64,000 nt of DNA from Clostridium sp. 12(A) (GCA_000526575.1 JAGI01000002.1:992001-1056000), one strand, 5' to 3'; positions 1 to 9,320 are shown, numbered from the stretch's first letter. Numbers and translations are program-made. The notes: a model not told the origin generated them from the letters alone.

Positions 1-1034
1 TCATAAATGGACATCATCATGGTATTTGCAATACCGATAGCAGCAACAAACAGAGAAACCGCACCGATACCGCCTAAAAGCGCCTGAACCATCTTAGCCT
101 GCTTTTGGGACTGCTCCAGCCACTCCATATTAGAGTTTGCCTGAAATCCCATATCAGAGACTGCCTTTTGAACCAGAGCAACATTCTTCATATCATCTAC
201 CTGGATCACAGACTGATTATAGATAAAATAGTTGTAAGGCTTTCCTTTCTTTGTGGTTGGCTGATTTGGTATGGGTTTTTTCTTGAAAATTTGTTTTAAC
301 TGGGTTTTTAAGGTATCTATGTCTACATATACACTATAACTGTAGTTATTATATTCTTCCGGCGTGCCCTTCACCAATCCGCTGGTGTGCAACAGATATT
401 TCTTTGGAGGTTTTATAGGAGTCTTCCCATCGGAAGCAGTTCCTCCGTTTTGAGCCTGGTAGTAAGCATCCATATCAAAGATTACAAACATGGGCCGGTT
501 CATAAAATCAATATCCGGAAGGTTACTGGTATCACCAAACATACGGTTAGAGCTTTTGGGATTATAAAAGTCTCTTATGACCATATTTCCCACCACCATC
601 TTTAGCTCATTATCACCTGCTTCCGGGATCTGCCCTTCTTTCAGAGGAATATCCTTCATATATTCCTGGGTGACACCTGTAATGGTAGTATTGGATTCAT
701 AAGCTCCCTGCTTCATCAGTACGTTTACCTGCAATAGCGGGGAAACCGCTTTCACGTGTTCAATTTTTTCAAATTGCCGGATCACATCATCAGTCATGTA
801 TTTGGGATCCTTGCTGTCCTGATTCATCCGTTCACCGGAATATACGGATATTTCCGTAAGGCTGCCGTAAGAAGCAATCTGGTCCATGGTTAGCTGATTA
901 AAACCGATTCCTAAGGAGACCATAACTACGATAGAAGCCGTTCCGATCCAGACTCCCAAAACCGTCAAAAATGTCCTTAGTTTTCTCCGTCTTAAATTAT
1001 TTGCACTCATGGAGAGCAAATCACTAAATCTCAT
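1..1034 (-). CDS. ABC transporter permease, MacB/FtsX type (partial, C-terminus off the window)
   Basis: About 344 codons run leftward from an ATG at 1034 and leave the window without a stop. The N-terminus (MRFSDLLSMSANNLRRRK) leads into a membrane segment (about residues 20-42, LTVLGVWIGTASIVVMVSL), followed by a long extracytoplasmic MacB-type periplasmic core domain. A second hydrophobic stretch starts near residue 320 (LLGGIGAVSLFVAAIGIANT), the first helix of the FtsX core. The start overlaps the end of the upstream gene by 11 bp, so the two are translationally coupled. Together with the ATPase at 2840-3580 it forms a MacB-like exporter or mechanotransmission complex. The substrate is not visible from the sequence. 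The family call is firm; the gene is incomplete here. Confidence 0.88.
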   Translation of the reverse strand, partial: MRFSDLLSMSANNLRRRKLRTFLTVLGVWIGTASIVVMVSLGIGFNQLTMDQIASYGSLTEISVYSGERMNQDSKDPKYMTDDVIRQFEKIEHVKAVSPLLQVNVLMKQGAYESNTTITGVTQEYMKDIPLKEGQIPEAGDNELKMVVGNMVIRDFYNPKSSNRMFGDTSNLPDIDFMNRPMFVIFDMDAYYQAQNGGTASDGKTPIKPPKKYLLHTSGLVKGTPEEYNNYSYSVYVDIDTLKTQLKQIFKKKPIPNQPTTKKGKPYNYFIYNQSVIQVDDMKNVALVQKAVSDMGFQANSNMEWLEQSQKQAKMVQALLGGIGAVSLFVAAIGIANTMMMSIY

Positions 1035-2853
1035 GATTTGTTTCCTCTTCTAACGCTTCCGCTTCTTTTTTCTTTTTCAGCCTTTTGAATACAATCACTC
1101 CGCCGATAATCCCTACGGCCAGGACTACAATCACAGAAGCAACGATCACATTCCGGTACTTGGCAAATCCTTGAGGTTCCATATCCGTTGGCAGTGCGCC
1201 TGGATCTTCTTCTCCAAAATCAGTTTCCTGAGCGTCTGATACCATTAAGGTTATTTCTTTCTCTAAAGGCTCACTAACAGCTCCATTTTCATCTTCATAG
1301 GTAATGAGAACCTTGATTCTTCCATCGTCAGCCGTGGGGGCAATGGCTGAGATCATAGCATCCACATTCCCAGTCTCACCCGGTTTTATATTTCCTACAT
1401 AGCTGCTGGTCTGCTGGATAGAATCTCCGACGAAATTCACCATAACATTATATAAAAGAACCTTACCGGTATTATTAATTGGGAACATGACATTGGTCTC
1501 TGATCCTACATTAACAGAATCCGGGGAAACCTCTATGGTTCCTGTATTGAGACGTGGTGTCTGTCTGACAGGAATATTTACAACCACTTTTTCTTCTGCA
1601 TTCTTAAACTCAGGGCTGTCGTATTTCTCGGTAATGGTTATGGCATAGGTCCTTTGGTCCACCCAGGCACCTGCCCGAAGCTTTACCTTGACATCAGTTA
1701 CCTGACCTGCTCCAAGAGAGTTAACGACTACAGAGGGAGAACTGGAATCCGTGGTAAATACCGCACTTTCCGTTACCTTTTCTGATTCCAGGCTAAAAAG
1801 AATATTGCTGGCTGCAACGTTTTCTGATGCGTTTTTCATATGAAGGGTAAGCTCAAATTCATCACCGGCATATACAGTTTCCGGGTTGGTCTGGAATCCA
1901 TCTACAATCAGCCTTGCCTTGGAACGGTCATTGGCATTAAATTCCTTCGTATCGCTTTCCTTTTCCTTGTTTTGAACCTTAACAAAGAACGTTCCCTCGG
2001 CCTTTTGAATATCTCCCTCTGTACTGTCACGGTACTCAATCACAAAGGCTATGGGATAATAGCCACTGTAAACGTCTTTGCGAATACTCATGCTGTAAGG
2101 GATTTCAATGTTCTGCCCCCCACCGATCCGGTCGTAATGCTTTGTATAGTTTCCGTCATTTATGTCAAAAGGAAATTTAGTGCTGTCCTGATCTACTTTC
2201 ATACGGATATTCACATCGAAGGCTGTAATATCGGAAGCATTGCGGACATTCATATTGTAATTCATAACATCGGGATAGACTCCAAATGGAGTACTCTGGT
2301 TCTCTCCCAGCTCAAACTGTATCGTACCCTGGTTACTGCCTGACGCTGTGGTACCAGTTGATTTTGTAATCCAGATATTTACTTTTTCCCGTCTGAATTC
2401 ATTCCCATCCGCTTTCACTAAAAGAGGTACGGTATAATAGCCTTCAGACAAATCACGTCTTACTCTTCCAGAAAGGGAAAAGCTTTTGGAATCGCCCTGT
2501 TTCACCGTTCCTAAGAGCTTTCCGTCAAAAGTACTTGAGGTAATCTCAAATGGGAACATGGAACCGATGCTGACAGTGGTCGTCTCATCTGCCGCATCTG
2601 AGGTGGCTTCAAATTCTTCCTGAGCCACACCTTTGTCAAACATAATCGTGACACCTTTTAAATCCTGACTTGATTTATTGGTAAAGATCAGATTTAAGGT
2701 AGTCCTTTCTCCTGTCTTTCCGGAAGGAGTGGTCTTTGCATCTATGTACGTATTCTGACTGACATCGTACTGTGCAAACACTGCGCCAGGTACCGATGCA
2801 ATCATCATAAGAACCGCAAGAAGTAACACTGCCCCCCTTTTAAACTTCTTCAT
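1024..2853 (-). CDS. Membrane-anchored extracytoplasmic protein with CARDB/NEW3-like beta domains (COG1361-type)
   Basis: 609 aa. A signal peptide (MKKFKRGAVLLLAVLMMIASV, cut near VFAQ) is followed by about 530 residues of repeated beta-sandwich sequence (LNLIFTNKSSQDLKGVTI, LTLHMKNASENVAASNILFS and VMFPINNTGKVLLYNVMVNF look like successive repeats). A C-terminal helix (VIVASVIVVLAVGIIGGVIV) and a basic/acidic tail end the protein. I chose the ATG at 2853 because AGGAGG lies 8 nt upstream; the longer frame from 2880 has no such site. It lies between the exporter ATPase and permease and overlaps both, so it is probably a dedicated extracellular partner of this ABC complex. Its precise function is unknown. 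Confidence 0.75.
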   Translation of the reverse strand: MKKFKRGAVLLLAVLMMIASVPGAVFAQYDVSQNTYIDAKTTPSGKTGERTTLNLIFTNKSSQDLKGVTIMFDKGVAQEEFEATSDAADETTTVSIGSMFPFEITSSTFDGKLLGTVKQGDSKSFSLSGRVRRDLSEGYYTVPLLVKADGNEFRREKVNIWITKSTGTTASGSNQGTIQFELGENQSTPFGVYPDVMNYNMNVRNASDITAFDVNIRMKVDQDSTKFPFDINDGNYTKHYDRIGGGQNIEIPYSMSIRKDVYSGYYPIAFVIEYRDSTEGDIQKAEGTFFVKVQNKEKESDTKEFNANDRSKARLIVDGFQTNPETVYAGDEFELTLHMKNASENVAASNILFSLESEKVTESAVFTTDSSSPSVVVNSLGAGQVTDVKVKLRAGAWVDQRTYAITITEKYDSPEFKNAEEKVVVNIPVRQTPRLNTGTIEVSPDSVNVGSETNVMFPINNTGKVLLYNVMVNFVGDSIQQTSSYVGNIKPGETGNVDAMISAIAPTADDGRIKVLITYEDENGAVSEPLEKEITLMVSDAQETDFGEEDPGALPTDMEPQGFAKYRNVIVASVIVVLAVGIIGGVIVFKRLKKKKEAEALEEETNHEI

Positions 2854-3580
2854 CTCTGATTTCCTCCTCAGTATCTTCATGATGCTGCTCCTCTATTTTA
2901 AATATTTTTCCATCTACAATGTGGAATTGTCTGTCTGCAAATTTTGCTATGTAATTATCATGAGTAACCATAATAAGGGTCTGATTCTGTTCCCGTACAA
3001 TCTTTTGCATGAGTCCCAGAATCTCCTTCGTTGTCTTTGAATCCAGGTTTCCAGTGGGCTCATCTGCAAAGATGATTTTAGGATCCATGGCTAGTGCCCT
3101 GGCAATGCCGACTCGCTGCTGCTGTCCTCCAGACATCTCATTTGCCATATGCTTCTTTTGCTTTTCAAGCCCCACCAGTTTTATATATTTTAAAGCCTTT
3201 TCGTTTCTGATCTTCTTTGGAACTCCCCGAAAGGAAAGGGGAAGGGCAACGTTCTCTGTTGCATTCATGGTTTTAATCAGATTATAAGACTGAAAGATAA
3301 ATCCAACATGCTTTCTTCGAAATGCAACCAACTTATTTTCTGAAAGCTTTTCAATGTGATTCCCACCGATGACAATCTCTCCCTTAGAGGGCTTTTCAAG
3401 TCCTGCCATCATATTAAGAAGAGTGGATTTGCCGGAACCAGATGGCCCCACGATGGCACAAAACTCACCTTTATATATCGTAAAATCGACACCGTTCAGC
3501 GCATAAACCTTGGTATCTCCTACCTTATACACCTTGTATAGATTTTTCACTTCAATCATAGGCGTCTTATTTTCAGCCAA
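2840..3580 (-). CDS. ABC transporter ATP-binding protein, LolD/MacB type
   Basis: 246 aa with a complete nucleotide-binding domain: Walker A GPSGSGKST, Q-loop FQSYNLI, signature MSGGQQQRVGIARAL, Walker B IIFADEPTGNLD and H-loop MVTHD. The DEPTGNLDS form is typical of the MacB/LolD/FtsE group. The preferred start is a TTG at 3580 with AGGAGG 8 nt upstream. The longer frame from 3625 would run through a TATAAT box at 3614-3619 and is unlikely. It is the first gene of a three-gene operon; its end overlaps the following gene by 14 bp. It would hydrolyse ATP at the inner face of the membrane to power the permease at 1-1034. Confidence 0.9.
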   Translation of the reverse strand: MAENKTPMIEVKNLYKVYKVGDTKVYALNGVDFTIYKGEFCAIVGPSGSGKSTLLNMMAGLEKPSKGEIVIGGNHIEKLSENKLVAFRRKHVGFIFQSYNLIKTMNATENVALPLSFRGVPKKIRNEKALKYIKLVGLEKQKKHMANEMSGGQQQRVGIARALAMDPKIIFADEPTGNLDSKTTKEILGLMQKIVREQNQTLIMVTHDNYIAKFADRQFHIVDGKIFKIEEQHHEDTEEEIRDEEV

Positions 3581-3613
3581 TACAGTTACCTCCTGACTTT
3601 CTTTTGCATACAC

Positions 3614-3680
3614 ATTATACAACAAGTAACCATTTCTGGTCTTACTATATTTTCTTAATCTTCCTTACATATTCCTTACA
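3614..3680 (-). promoter_or_regulatory. Promoter -10 and tandem repeat upstream of the ABC exporter operon
   Basis: On the minus strand TATAAT (3614-3619) lies 33 bp before the TTG start. A good -35 box is not visible. Just upstream are two exact 9-bp direct repeats, TTCCTTACA on the plus strand, at 3661-3669 and 3672-3680, spaced 11 bp centre to centre. Tandem repeats one helical turn apart are the usual layout for OmpR-family response regulators, which often control MacB-type exporters. Activator control is inferred. Confidence 0.45.
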
Positions 3681-3769
3681 CCAAATATGGAAAATTATTC
3701 TAGAAATTCGACTAAAAAAGATTATACCATAAATCGCAAAAAAGTGTGGAAATATTCCAATGAATACTA

Positions 3770-3775
3770 TATAAT
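3770..3775 (+). promoter_or_regulatory. Probable -10 box of pyrBI
   Basis: TATAAT at 3770-3775 lies 45 bp upstream of the pyrB start. The -35 region falls in a short imperfect palindrome (TGGAAATATTCCA, 3747-3759), which may be an operator. The leader is only about 40 nt, too short for a PyrR-type attenuator, and I see no terminator in it. Confidence 0.5.
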
Positions 3776-3820
3776 GGGATAGAATTTGAAACCATAACTC
3801 AGTGGATAAAGGAGATTCTT

Positions 3821-4744
3821 ATGAGACATTTACTTAACCCGTTAGATTTTAGTGTGGAAGAAACCGGACTACTTTTAGATCTGGCAAAAGACATCGAAGA
3901 TAATCTTCCAAAATATTCCCACGTATGCGATGGAAAAAAATTAGCTACATTATTCTATGAGCCAAGTACAAGAACCCGTTTAAGTTTCGAAGCTGCTATG
4001 CTGAATCTGGGGGGTAGTGTACTGGGCTTTTCTTCTGCTGATTCCAGTTCTGCCGCAAAAGGCGAGAGTGTTTCCGATACCATTCGAGTCATCTCCTGTT
4101 ACGCAGACATCTGTGCCATGAGACATCCAAAGGAAGGTGCTCCCTTAGTGGCAGCTACTCATTCCGGAATACCAGTGATTAACGCCGGAGATGGCGGCCA
4201 TCAGCATCCCACTCAAACACTTACCGATCTGCTTTCCATTCGCTCTTTAAAGGGCCGCCTTTATGATTTAACCATTGGGCTTTGCGGCGATCTTAAATTT
4301 GGCCGTACCGTCCACTCTCTCATCAACGCTCTGGTTCGATATGAGAACATCAAATTTATCTTAATTTCTCCCCCAGAACTTCGTGTACCTGAATACATCC
4401 GGGAAGATGTGCTTCGGGCCAACAACATTGAATTTATGGAAATGGACAGCCTTGACGATGCCATGCCAGACCTTGACATTCTCTACATGACCCGTGTCCA
4501 GAAGGAACGTTTCTTTAATGAAGAGGATTACATTCGTTTAAAAGACTGCTATATCCTGGACAAGAAGAAAATGAAGCTGGCAAAAGAAGATATGTATGTT
4601 CTTCACCCCCTTCCCAGAGTCAATGAAATCTCTGTGGAAATAGACGAGGATCCAAGAGCCGCTTATTTCAAACAGGCACAGTACGGCGTATACGTGCGAA
4701 TGGCTCTGATTATGACTTTACTGGAGGTAGAAAAATCATGTTAA
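3821..4744 (+). CDS. pyrB: Aspartate carbamoyltransferase catalytic subunit
   Basis: 307 aa, normal length for PyrB. It condenses carbamoyl phosphate and aspartate to N-carbamoyl-aspartate, the committed step of de novo pyrimidine synthesis, in the cytoplasm. The carbamoyl phosphate site STRTRLSFE (about residues 49-57) is intact, as are HPTQTLTDL (about 129-137) and the C-terminal [16 protein letters not shown] precedes the ATG. It overlaps pyrI by 7 bp, so this is the PyrB form that assembles with a regulatory chain. I see nothing unusual in it. Confidence 0.97.
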   Translation: MRHLLNPLDFSVEETGLLLDLAKDIEDNLPKYSHVCDGKKLATLFYEPSTRTRLSFEAAMLNLGGSVLGFSSADSSSAAKGESVSDTIRVISCYADICAMRHPKEGAPLVAATHSGIPVINAGDGGHQHPTQTLTDLLSIRSLKGRLYDLTIGLCGDLKFGRTVHSLINALVRYENIKFILISPPELRVPEYIREDVLRANNIEFMEMDSLDDAMPDLDILYMTRVQKERFFNEEDYIRLKDCYILDKKKMKLAKEDMYVLHPLPRVNEISVEIDEDPRAAYFKQAQYGVYVRMALIMTLLEVEKSC

Positions 4745-5163
4745 ATATCAGCGGATTAAAAGAAGGAATTGTACTGGATCATATTGAAGCAGGGAAAAGT
4801 CTGGAGATTTACTATCATCTTGGTCTGGACAAGCTGGACTGTCAGGTAGCCATTATAAAGAACGCCAAAAGTAATAAGATGGGAAAAAAAGATATTATTA
4901 AAATAGAAGGCGGATTAAACCATATTGATTTAGATATCCTTGGATACATTGATCATAATATTACCGTTAACATTATCCGGGATAACCAGATCGCTGAAAA
5001 GAAATCTTTAAGCCTGCCTCAAAAAATTACCAATGTGATACCATGCAAGAACCCGCGTTGTATTACTTCTATTGAACAGGGACTGCCTCATATTTTCTAT
5101 CTTGCTGATGAAGGAAAAGAAACCTATCGATGCATGTACTGTGAAGAAAAATATACAAAATAA
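4738..5163 (+). CDS. pyrI: Aspartate carbamoyltransferase regulatory subunit
   Basis: 141 aa. The N-terminal nucleotide-binding domain is followed by a C-terminal zinc domain with the four expected cysteines: CKNPRC (C-x4-C) and CMYC (C-x2-C). It binds CTP/ATP and mediates allosteric control of PyrB. The ATG lies within the last codons of pyrB, so translation is coupled. Together they make the hetero-oligomeric ATCase also known from enterobacteria and many clostridia. Confidence 0.95.
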   Translation: MLNISGLKEGIVLDHIEAGKSLEIYYHLGLDKLDCQVAIIKNAKSNKMGKKDIIKIEGGLNHIDLDILGYIDHNITVNIIRDNQIAEKKSLSLPQKITNVIPCKNPRCITSIEQGLPHIFYLADEGKETYRCMYCEEKYTK

Positions 5164-5165
5164 AA

Positions 5166-5222
5166 AACACCCCCGAAGAGCATCTTATATTTAAGGTGCT
5201 TCGCCGGGGGCTTGCTTTTTGT
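5166..5222. terminator. Terminator between convergent pyrBI and the GNAT gene
   Basis: CCCCCG...AAGAGCATCTT pairs imperfectly with AAGGTGCTTCGCCGGGGG around a short ATATTT loop and is followed by CTTGCTTTTTG. It directly follows the pyrI stop and lies 15 bp from the end of the convergent gene, so it may act in both directions. Confidence 0.7.
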
Positions 5223-5237
5223 AACACATCTTCTTAT

Positions 5238-5756
5238 TTAACCCAGTTTTTTCAAAAGAATATCTCTTATGTAACCACCGTATTTTTCTTTCGTCATAAC
5301 AACCTCATAGCCCTGGCGTACTGCATTGGACTTACTGTAGATGTTATCCGGGTGAATGGTGCACATGAAATAACGGAACCCTCGTACGATCAGTTCCTTC
5401 TGCGCCTCCTGCATGAGGAAATATTGAAGCCCATATCCCCGATATTCGGGAAGAACTGCTACAGACTCCATATGAGCCACTGTTTTTAATTCCTCTTTTG
5501 GCAGGCCGATATCATGACCAAGGTTTTCTTCTCCCATTCCATACATAGCTGCAATTAAAACTCCAGCCACAGCTCCCGTACTTTTTTCCACAGCCTTATA
5601 GGCTATCCCTTTTTCTTCCTGAAGCAGACGCCAAATGCTTTCTGAGTCATCTGCAACGAACCACTCTTTTCTTTCTATCTCCCGAAAAGCAGATTCGATG
5701 ATTTCAGCCAGAACCTGAGACTCATTTAAATAAGCCCTTTCGATAGAAAATTCCAT
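5238..5756 (-). CDS. GNAT-family N-acetyltransferase
   Basis: 172 aa with a single GNAT fold. Motif A, the acetyl-CoA pyrophosphate loop, is at about residues 98-115 (VAVLPEYRGYGLQYFLMQEA, Q/RxxGxG/A type). HPDNIYSKSNAVRQGYEVV is the usual C-terminal N-x-x-a-x-x-x-Y/G segment. AAAGG lies 8 nt before the ATG. The substrate cannot be deduced. It is followed only by the convergent terminator and preceded by the exonuclease gene, with 30 bp between them. Confidence 0.85.
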   Translation of the reverse strand: MEFSIERAYLNESQVLAEIIESAFREIERKEWFVADDSESIWRLLQEEKGIAYKAVEKSTGAVAGVLIAAMYGMGEENLGHDIGLPKEELKTVAHMESVAVLPEYRGYGLQYFLMQEAQKELIVRGFRYFMCTIHPDNIYSKSNAVRQGYEVVMTKEKYGGYIRDILLKKLG

Positions 5757-5786
5757 TCGCCATACCTTTCCAAAACCAAACCTTGA

Positions 5787-6455
5787 TTATACGTTTCTTG
5801 TAAAGCGGCAGCTTGGATAATTGGTACAACCATAGAAATCTCCAAATCTTCCGCTTCGTCGCCTTAATTCGCCACCGCACTGTGGACAGATTTCTACTGT
5901 GGTCTCTTTTATAAGCCTTCCCATTTGTTCATAGCACTGCTGATTCATAATGCAGTCATTTAACGCACGATGGGCTCCTTTGGTTTCAATCTGAAAATAT
6001 TCTGAGATATCCACCAATCGATATCTCCTTAACATAGGAAGACATTCCCTGGCCATATGTAACGTATCGATATAATCATTGGGAACCTCTTTTTCAAGGA
6101 GTTCCTCTGCTGCCCGGTAAATAAACGGAAGGTCAAAGGACTGGATGTTATGTCCTACTAAAATCTCCCCTTCAATAAAAGAAAGGAAATTGGGAAGCAC
6201 CTCTGTAAGCTTCGGCGCATCCTTTACCATGTCATCTGTAATGCCGTTAACATTCGTCGCTCCCACTGGTATATGAGTGCCTGGATTTATAAGAGCAGTA
6301 AATTCCTCCACTGGATTATGATCTCTTACCTTGATTGCTGATATTTCTATAATAGAATCTTCTTGCGCACTGATCCCAGTGGTCTCCAAATCAAATACCA
6401 CGTAGTCTTTTGCATACTGGTTCAAGCGTCTGCCTGTTATCTGTCTGACAGCCAT
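5787..6455 (-). CDS. DnaQ-like DEDDh 3'-5' exonuclease with C-terminal zinc finger
   Basis: 222 aa. Exonuclease motif I is VFDLETTG (about residues 20-27, D and E metal ligands), motif II is HNIQSFDLPF, and motif III is the HRALNDC stretch, giving the DEDDh set. The C-terminus carries a topoisomerase-type four-cysteine finger (CPQCGGEL...CTNYPSC, about residues 188-215). It is therefore a stand-alone proofreading-like or repair exonuclease rather than the Pol III epsilon subunit of a PolC-type cell. GGAGG lies a few bases before the ATG. Its exact DNA or RNA substrate is unknown. Confidence 0.87.
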   Translation of the reverse strand: MAVRQITGRRLNQYAKDYVVFDLETTGISAQEDSIIEISAIKVRDHNPVEEFTALINPGTHIPVGATNVNGITDDMVKDAPKLTEVLPNFLSFIEGEILVGHNIQSFDLPFIYRAAEELLEKEVPNDYIDTLHMARECLPMLRRYRLVDISEYFQIETKGAHRALNDCIMNQQCYEQMGRLIKETTVEICPQCGGELRRRSGRFGDFYGCTNYPSCRFTRNV

Positions 6456-6580
6456 AGTTTCCTCCGTTCTGTATCAATATATATCTATGGTCTATGTAAC
6501 GCTTCTATTATAACGTCACTCCTGTCTTTCATCAAGCTTACAGGCAAAAATCTTTCTTTATGAATAAAGTTAATCATTTA

Positions 6581-7552
6581 TTACGGCTTCATATTATTCT
6601 CAACATCAAATACCGGCTTTCCCTGATTCCAGCCAACTTCCATTAAATAAGTATGACGGTTGGGATCATAAAGGGGGTCACCTGTAATCTCATCGTACTG
6701 TCTGGCATGATAAACCATAATATCTCTGTTTCCATCATCATCCTTTACAAAGGTATTATGACCAGGACCAAAGATTCCATTTTCTCTATCCGTTTGAAAT
6801 ACAGGCGTCCGTTCCTTTTTCCACGCATTTTTATCCATAAGATTTTCATCGGCCTTAATGCTAAGCATTCCCATGCAGTAACATTCTCCGGTTGCGCTTG
6901 CGGAATACGTAATATAAATCTTATCCTCATGCTTTAATACTCCAGGCCCTTCATTGACCCAAAAGCCTACCCTCTCCCAATCGTAATCAGGGGCGGACAA
7001 GGTCACCTGCTCTGTAGACAGTTTACACGGCGACTCCATTCCCGCAATATAGAGATTTGATATCTTTTTCCCTGAACTGACCTTTTCCGCCCAGACACAG
7101 TACCAGGCACCCTTGTGCTCAAATACTGTCATGTCCAGGGAAAAGTCCCGGAAGGTATATTCATCAAAGGGCTCCATCATCCCAAGTTCCTTCCACTCTC
7201 CGGTTATGGGATCTTCATCCAGGCACTCCAGAACATAGGGACGGATTTCCCAGATATTTTCTGTTTCCCCTGCTGCAAAATAAATATACCAGCCTCCATT
7301 GATATAATGAATCTCAGGTGCCCAGATATGTGCTCCCATGATTCCCTTTTTGTGTTTTTCCCAGACCGTAATTTCCCTTTCGTCCTTCAGACCTAACAAA
7401 GTACTGGAACGGCGCAGTATAATTCTGTCATACTCAGGGACGGAAGCAGTAAAATAGCAGGTGCCATCCACATGGCGGTATATGTAAGGATCTGCCCGAT
7501 TGCGTATAAACGGTTCATTATAGAGGGTCTTTCTGTAATTATTTTTGTCCAT
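6581..7552 (-). CDS. Glycoside hydrolase family 43 (arabinofuranosidase/xylosidase-like)
   Basis: 323 aa, a five-bladed beta-propeller glycosidase with no signal peptide, so cytoplasmic. The three catalytic carboxylates expected for GH43 are visible: Asp in RADPYIY (about residue 21), Asp in FSLDMTVF (about 139) and Glu in NEGPGVL (about 202). FGPGHNTFV is the usual metal/active-site histidine segment. It is the last gene of the sugar ABC operon and presumably trims imported arabino- or xylo-oligosaccharides. Family assignment is secure; whether it is an arabinofuranosidase or a xylosidase is not. Confidence 0.88.
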   Translation of the reverse strand: MDKNNYRKTLYNEPFIRNRADPYIYRHVDGTCYFTASVPEYDRIILRRSSTLLGLKDEREITVWEKHKKGIMGAHIWAPEIHYINGGWYIYFAAGETENIWEIRPYVLECLDEDPITGEWKELGMMEPFDEYTFRDFSLDMTVFEHKGAWYCVWAEKVSSGKKISNLYIAGMESPCKLSTEQVTLSAPDYDWERVGFWVNEGPGVLKHEDKIYITYSASATGECYCMGMLSIKADENLMDKNAWKKERTPVFQTDRENGIFGPGHNTFVKDDDGNRDIMVYHARQYDEITGDPLYDPNRHTYLMEVGWNQGKPVFDVENNMKP

Positions 7553-7564
7553 TTAAAATTACCT

Positions 7565-8434
7565 TTATCCTTTCACGGCTCCTGCCATCATTCCTTCTAT
7601 AAAGTATTTCTGGAATGCCACAAAGAGTATAAATATTGGTATTACGGAAAACACAGAGCCAACCACCAGAAGGCTGTAGTTATCTCCATACGGATTTATG
7701 AGTGTATTAAGTCCTAATGTCAAAGGATACTTTTCAGAAGAGCGGATTACCAAAAGCGGCCACAGATAATTATTCCACGCATTCATTCCATTTAAGATTG
7801 CCATAGCAGAAAAGGCCGGCTTCATAAGAGGGATGATCAGCCGGAAAAAGATTCCATACTCCGTAGCTCCATCGATTCTTCCGGCTTCCAACAGGGACTG
7901 GGGAATGCTGACCAGATACTGACGAAAGAAGAATATAGTCGAGGCATGGGCAACGAATGGAAGGACCACGGCTGTAAAGCTGTCCATCATCTTCCAGGCA
8001 GACATCTGCTTGTATAGCGGAAGCATTACTACCTCCAGAGGAATGGAAAGAATTAAAAGCACAAGGAGAAACAAGAACTTTTTTCCCTTGAACTCATAAG
8101 CAGCAAAGCCATAGCCTACAAAGGCACTGATGATCAGAGTACTTAAAACAGTTATTATTGTGAGGCAAATGCTGTTAAAAAACCATTTCCAGTATTCATG
8201 CTGCCCGGTAAATAACAGAATGTAATTATCAAGATTCATTCTGGAAACATTGATATCCAGATTAAGACCATACTGCAAAAGATCACTGCCCGGTTTAAAG
8301 CTGGCTACAAACATCACCCAGATAGGGAGAATGATAAGAAGAGCCAGAATGGAAAATAAAATGATAAGCGCTACGGAAGCATAACGTTTCCGTCCCCTGC
8401 TGCTATGTAATTTTTCACTGCCTTGTTTGTTCAT
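7565..8434 (-). CDS. Carbohydrate ABC transporter permease, MalG/AraQ type (CUT1)
   Basis: 289 aa with six predicted membrane segments and the CUT1 EAA loop EAGRIDGATEYGIFFRLIIP (about residues 190-209) that contacts the ATPase. The start is placed at the ATG at 8434, with GAGGGGAGAG upstream and one base after the stop of the partner permease. The longer frame begins with TTG and lacks a ribosome site. No ATPase gene is present in the locus; as usual for CUT1 systems a shared MsmX-type ATPase elsewhere probably energises it. Confidence 0.93.
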   Translation of the reverse strand: MNKQGSEKLHSSRGRKRYASVALIILFSILALLIILPIWVMFVASFKPGSDLLQYGLNLDINVSRMNLDNYILLFTGQHEYWKWFFNSICLTIITVLSTLIISAFVGYGFAAYEFKGKKFLFLLVLLILSIPLEVVMLPLYKQMSAWKMMDSFTAVVLPFVAHASTIFFFRQYLVSIPQSLLEAGRIDGATEYGIFFRLIIPLMKPAFSAMAILNGMNAWNNYLWPLLVIRSSEKYPLTLGLNTLINPYGDNYSLLVVGSVFSVIPIFILFVAFQKYFIEGMMAGAVKG

Positions 8435-8435
8435 A

Positions 8436-9320
8436 TCATTCTCTCCCCTCTTCAAAGGTTCCCGTAATCTTTAACTGTACGATATTGACCGCCATAACAA
8501 CGAACAAAAGAATGAATCCCACTGCACAGGCATAGCCTAAAGCCCTTTTCTCCACTCCCTGCCGGTAGAGATAACCAACAATCGTCAGTCCTATGTTATT
8601 GGGGGAGTTATTGCCTTTAAACAACATGTTGCTCTCAATAAACATGGATAAGCCTGCGTAAATGCTGATAGTAAGTACATAAACCGTAGTTGGTTTTACC
8701 AGAGGCATGGATATTTTTTTAAACTGCTGCCACTTGGATGCGCCGTCAATGGAGGCTGCCTCATATAGTTCAGAGGGAATGCTTTGAAGACCGGCAAGAA
8801 AATAAAGAATATTTACCCCGGTCCATCTCCAGCATGCCAGTAAAAGAAGGGCAAAGAAACTGGTTCCCGCTCCTTTGAGCCACTTTACGGGCCCTACACC
8901 GAAGTATCCCAGAATCTGGTTAAATAATGACGTGGAAGCTTCCCCATACATCAGCCGGAAAATAGTACCAGCCACCACCACGGAGGTCAATGCCGGAATG
9001 AAATAGATGGATTTGAATATGTCTGCTTTTTTCATCAGCTTACTATTGAGCAATGAGGCAAATAATAAGGGAAATGGAATGAGAAGAAGCAAGGTTCCCA
9101 CCATATATTTAAAGCTGTTCCATAATGCTTTTAAAAATATGGTATCCGTAAGGAGCCTGGAATAATTGTCAAATCCAACCCATTGCTCTTTCAGCACATC
9201 CTGAAAGCTTAAAAGCACGCCGTTACCTATGGGTACCAGCCAGAACAGCAGCACAGTGATTACAAAAGGACATATAAACACATAGGGAGCTATTTTTTTA
9301 GAATAAAAGAATTTTTTCAT
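8436..9320 (-). CDS. Carbohydrate ABC transporter permease, MalF/LacF type (CUT1)
   Basis: 294 aa with a cytoplasmic N-terminus, six membrane segments and the EAA loop YEAASIDGASKWQQFKKISM (about residues 186-205). It forms the heterodimeric channel with the permease at 7565-8434, from which it is separated by a single base. A hairpin separates it from the upstream binding-protein gene, which fits the usual lower expression of permeases compared with the binding protein. Confidence 0.93.
   Translation of the reverse strand: MKKFFYSKKIAPYVFICPFVITVLLFWLVPIGNGVLLSFQDVLKEQWVGFDNYSRLLTDTIFLKALWNSFKYMVGTLLLLIPFPLLFASLLNSKLMKKADIFKSIYFIPALTSVVVAGTIFRLMYGEASTSLFNQILGYFGVGPVKWLKGAGTSFFALLLLACWRWTGVNILYFLAGLQSIPSELYEAASIDGASKWQQFKKISMPLVKPTTVYVLTISIYAGLSMFIESNMLFKGNNSPNNIGLTIVGYLYRQGVEKRALGYACAVGFILLFVVMAVNIVQLKITGTFEEGRE

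Noticed and set aside
1840-2343. 167-codon plus-strand ORF inside the beta-domain protein gene
   Set aside because: Antisense shadow of a well-supported gene; no ribosome site or family match.
3776-3820. PyrR or UTP-sensing attenuator in the pyrBI leader
   Set aside because: The leader is about 45 nt and holds no terminator hairpin.
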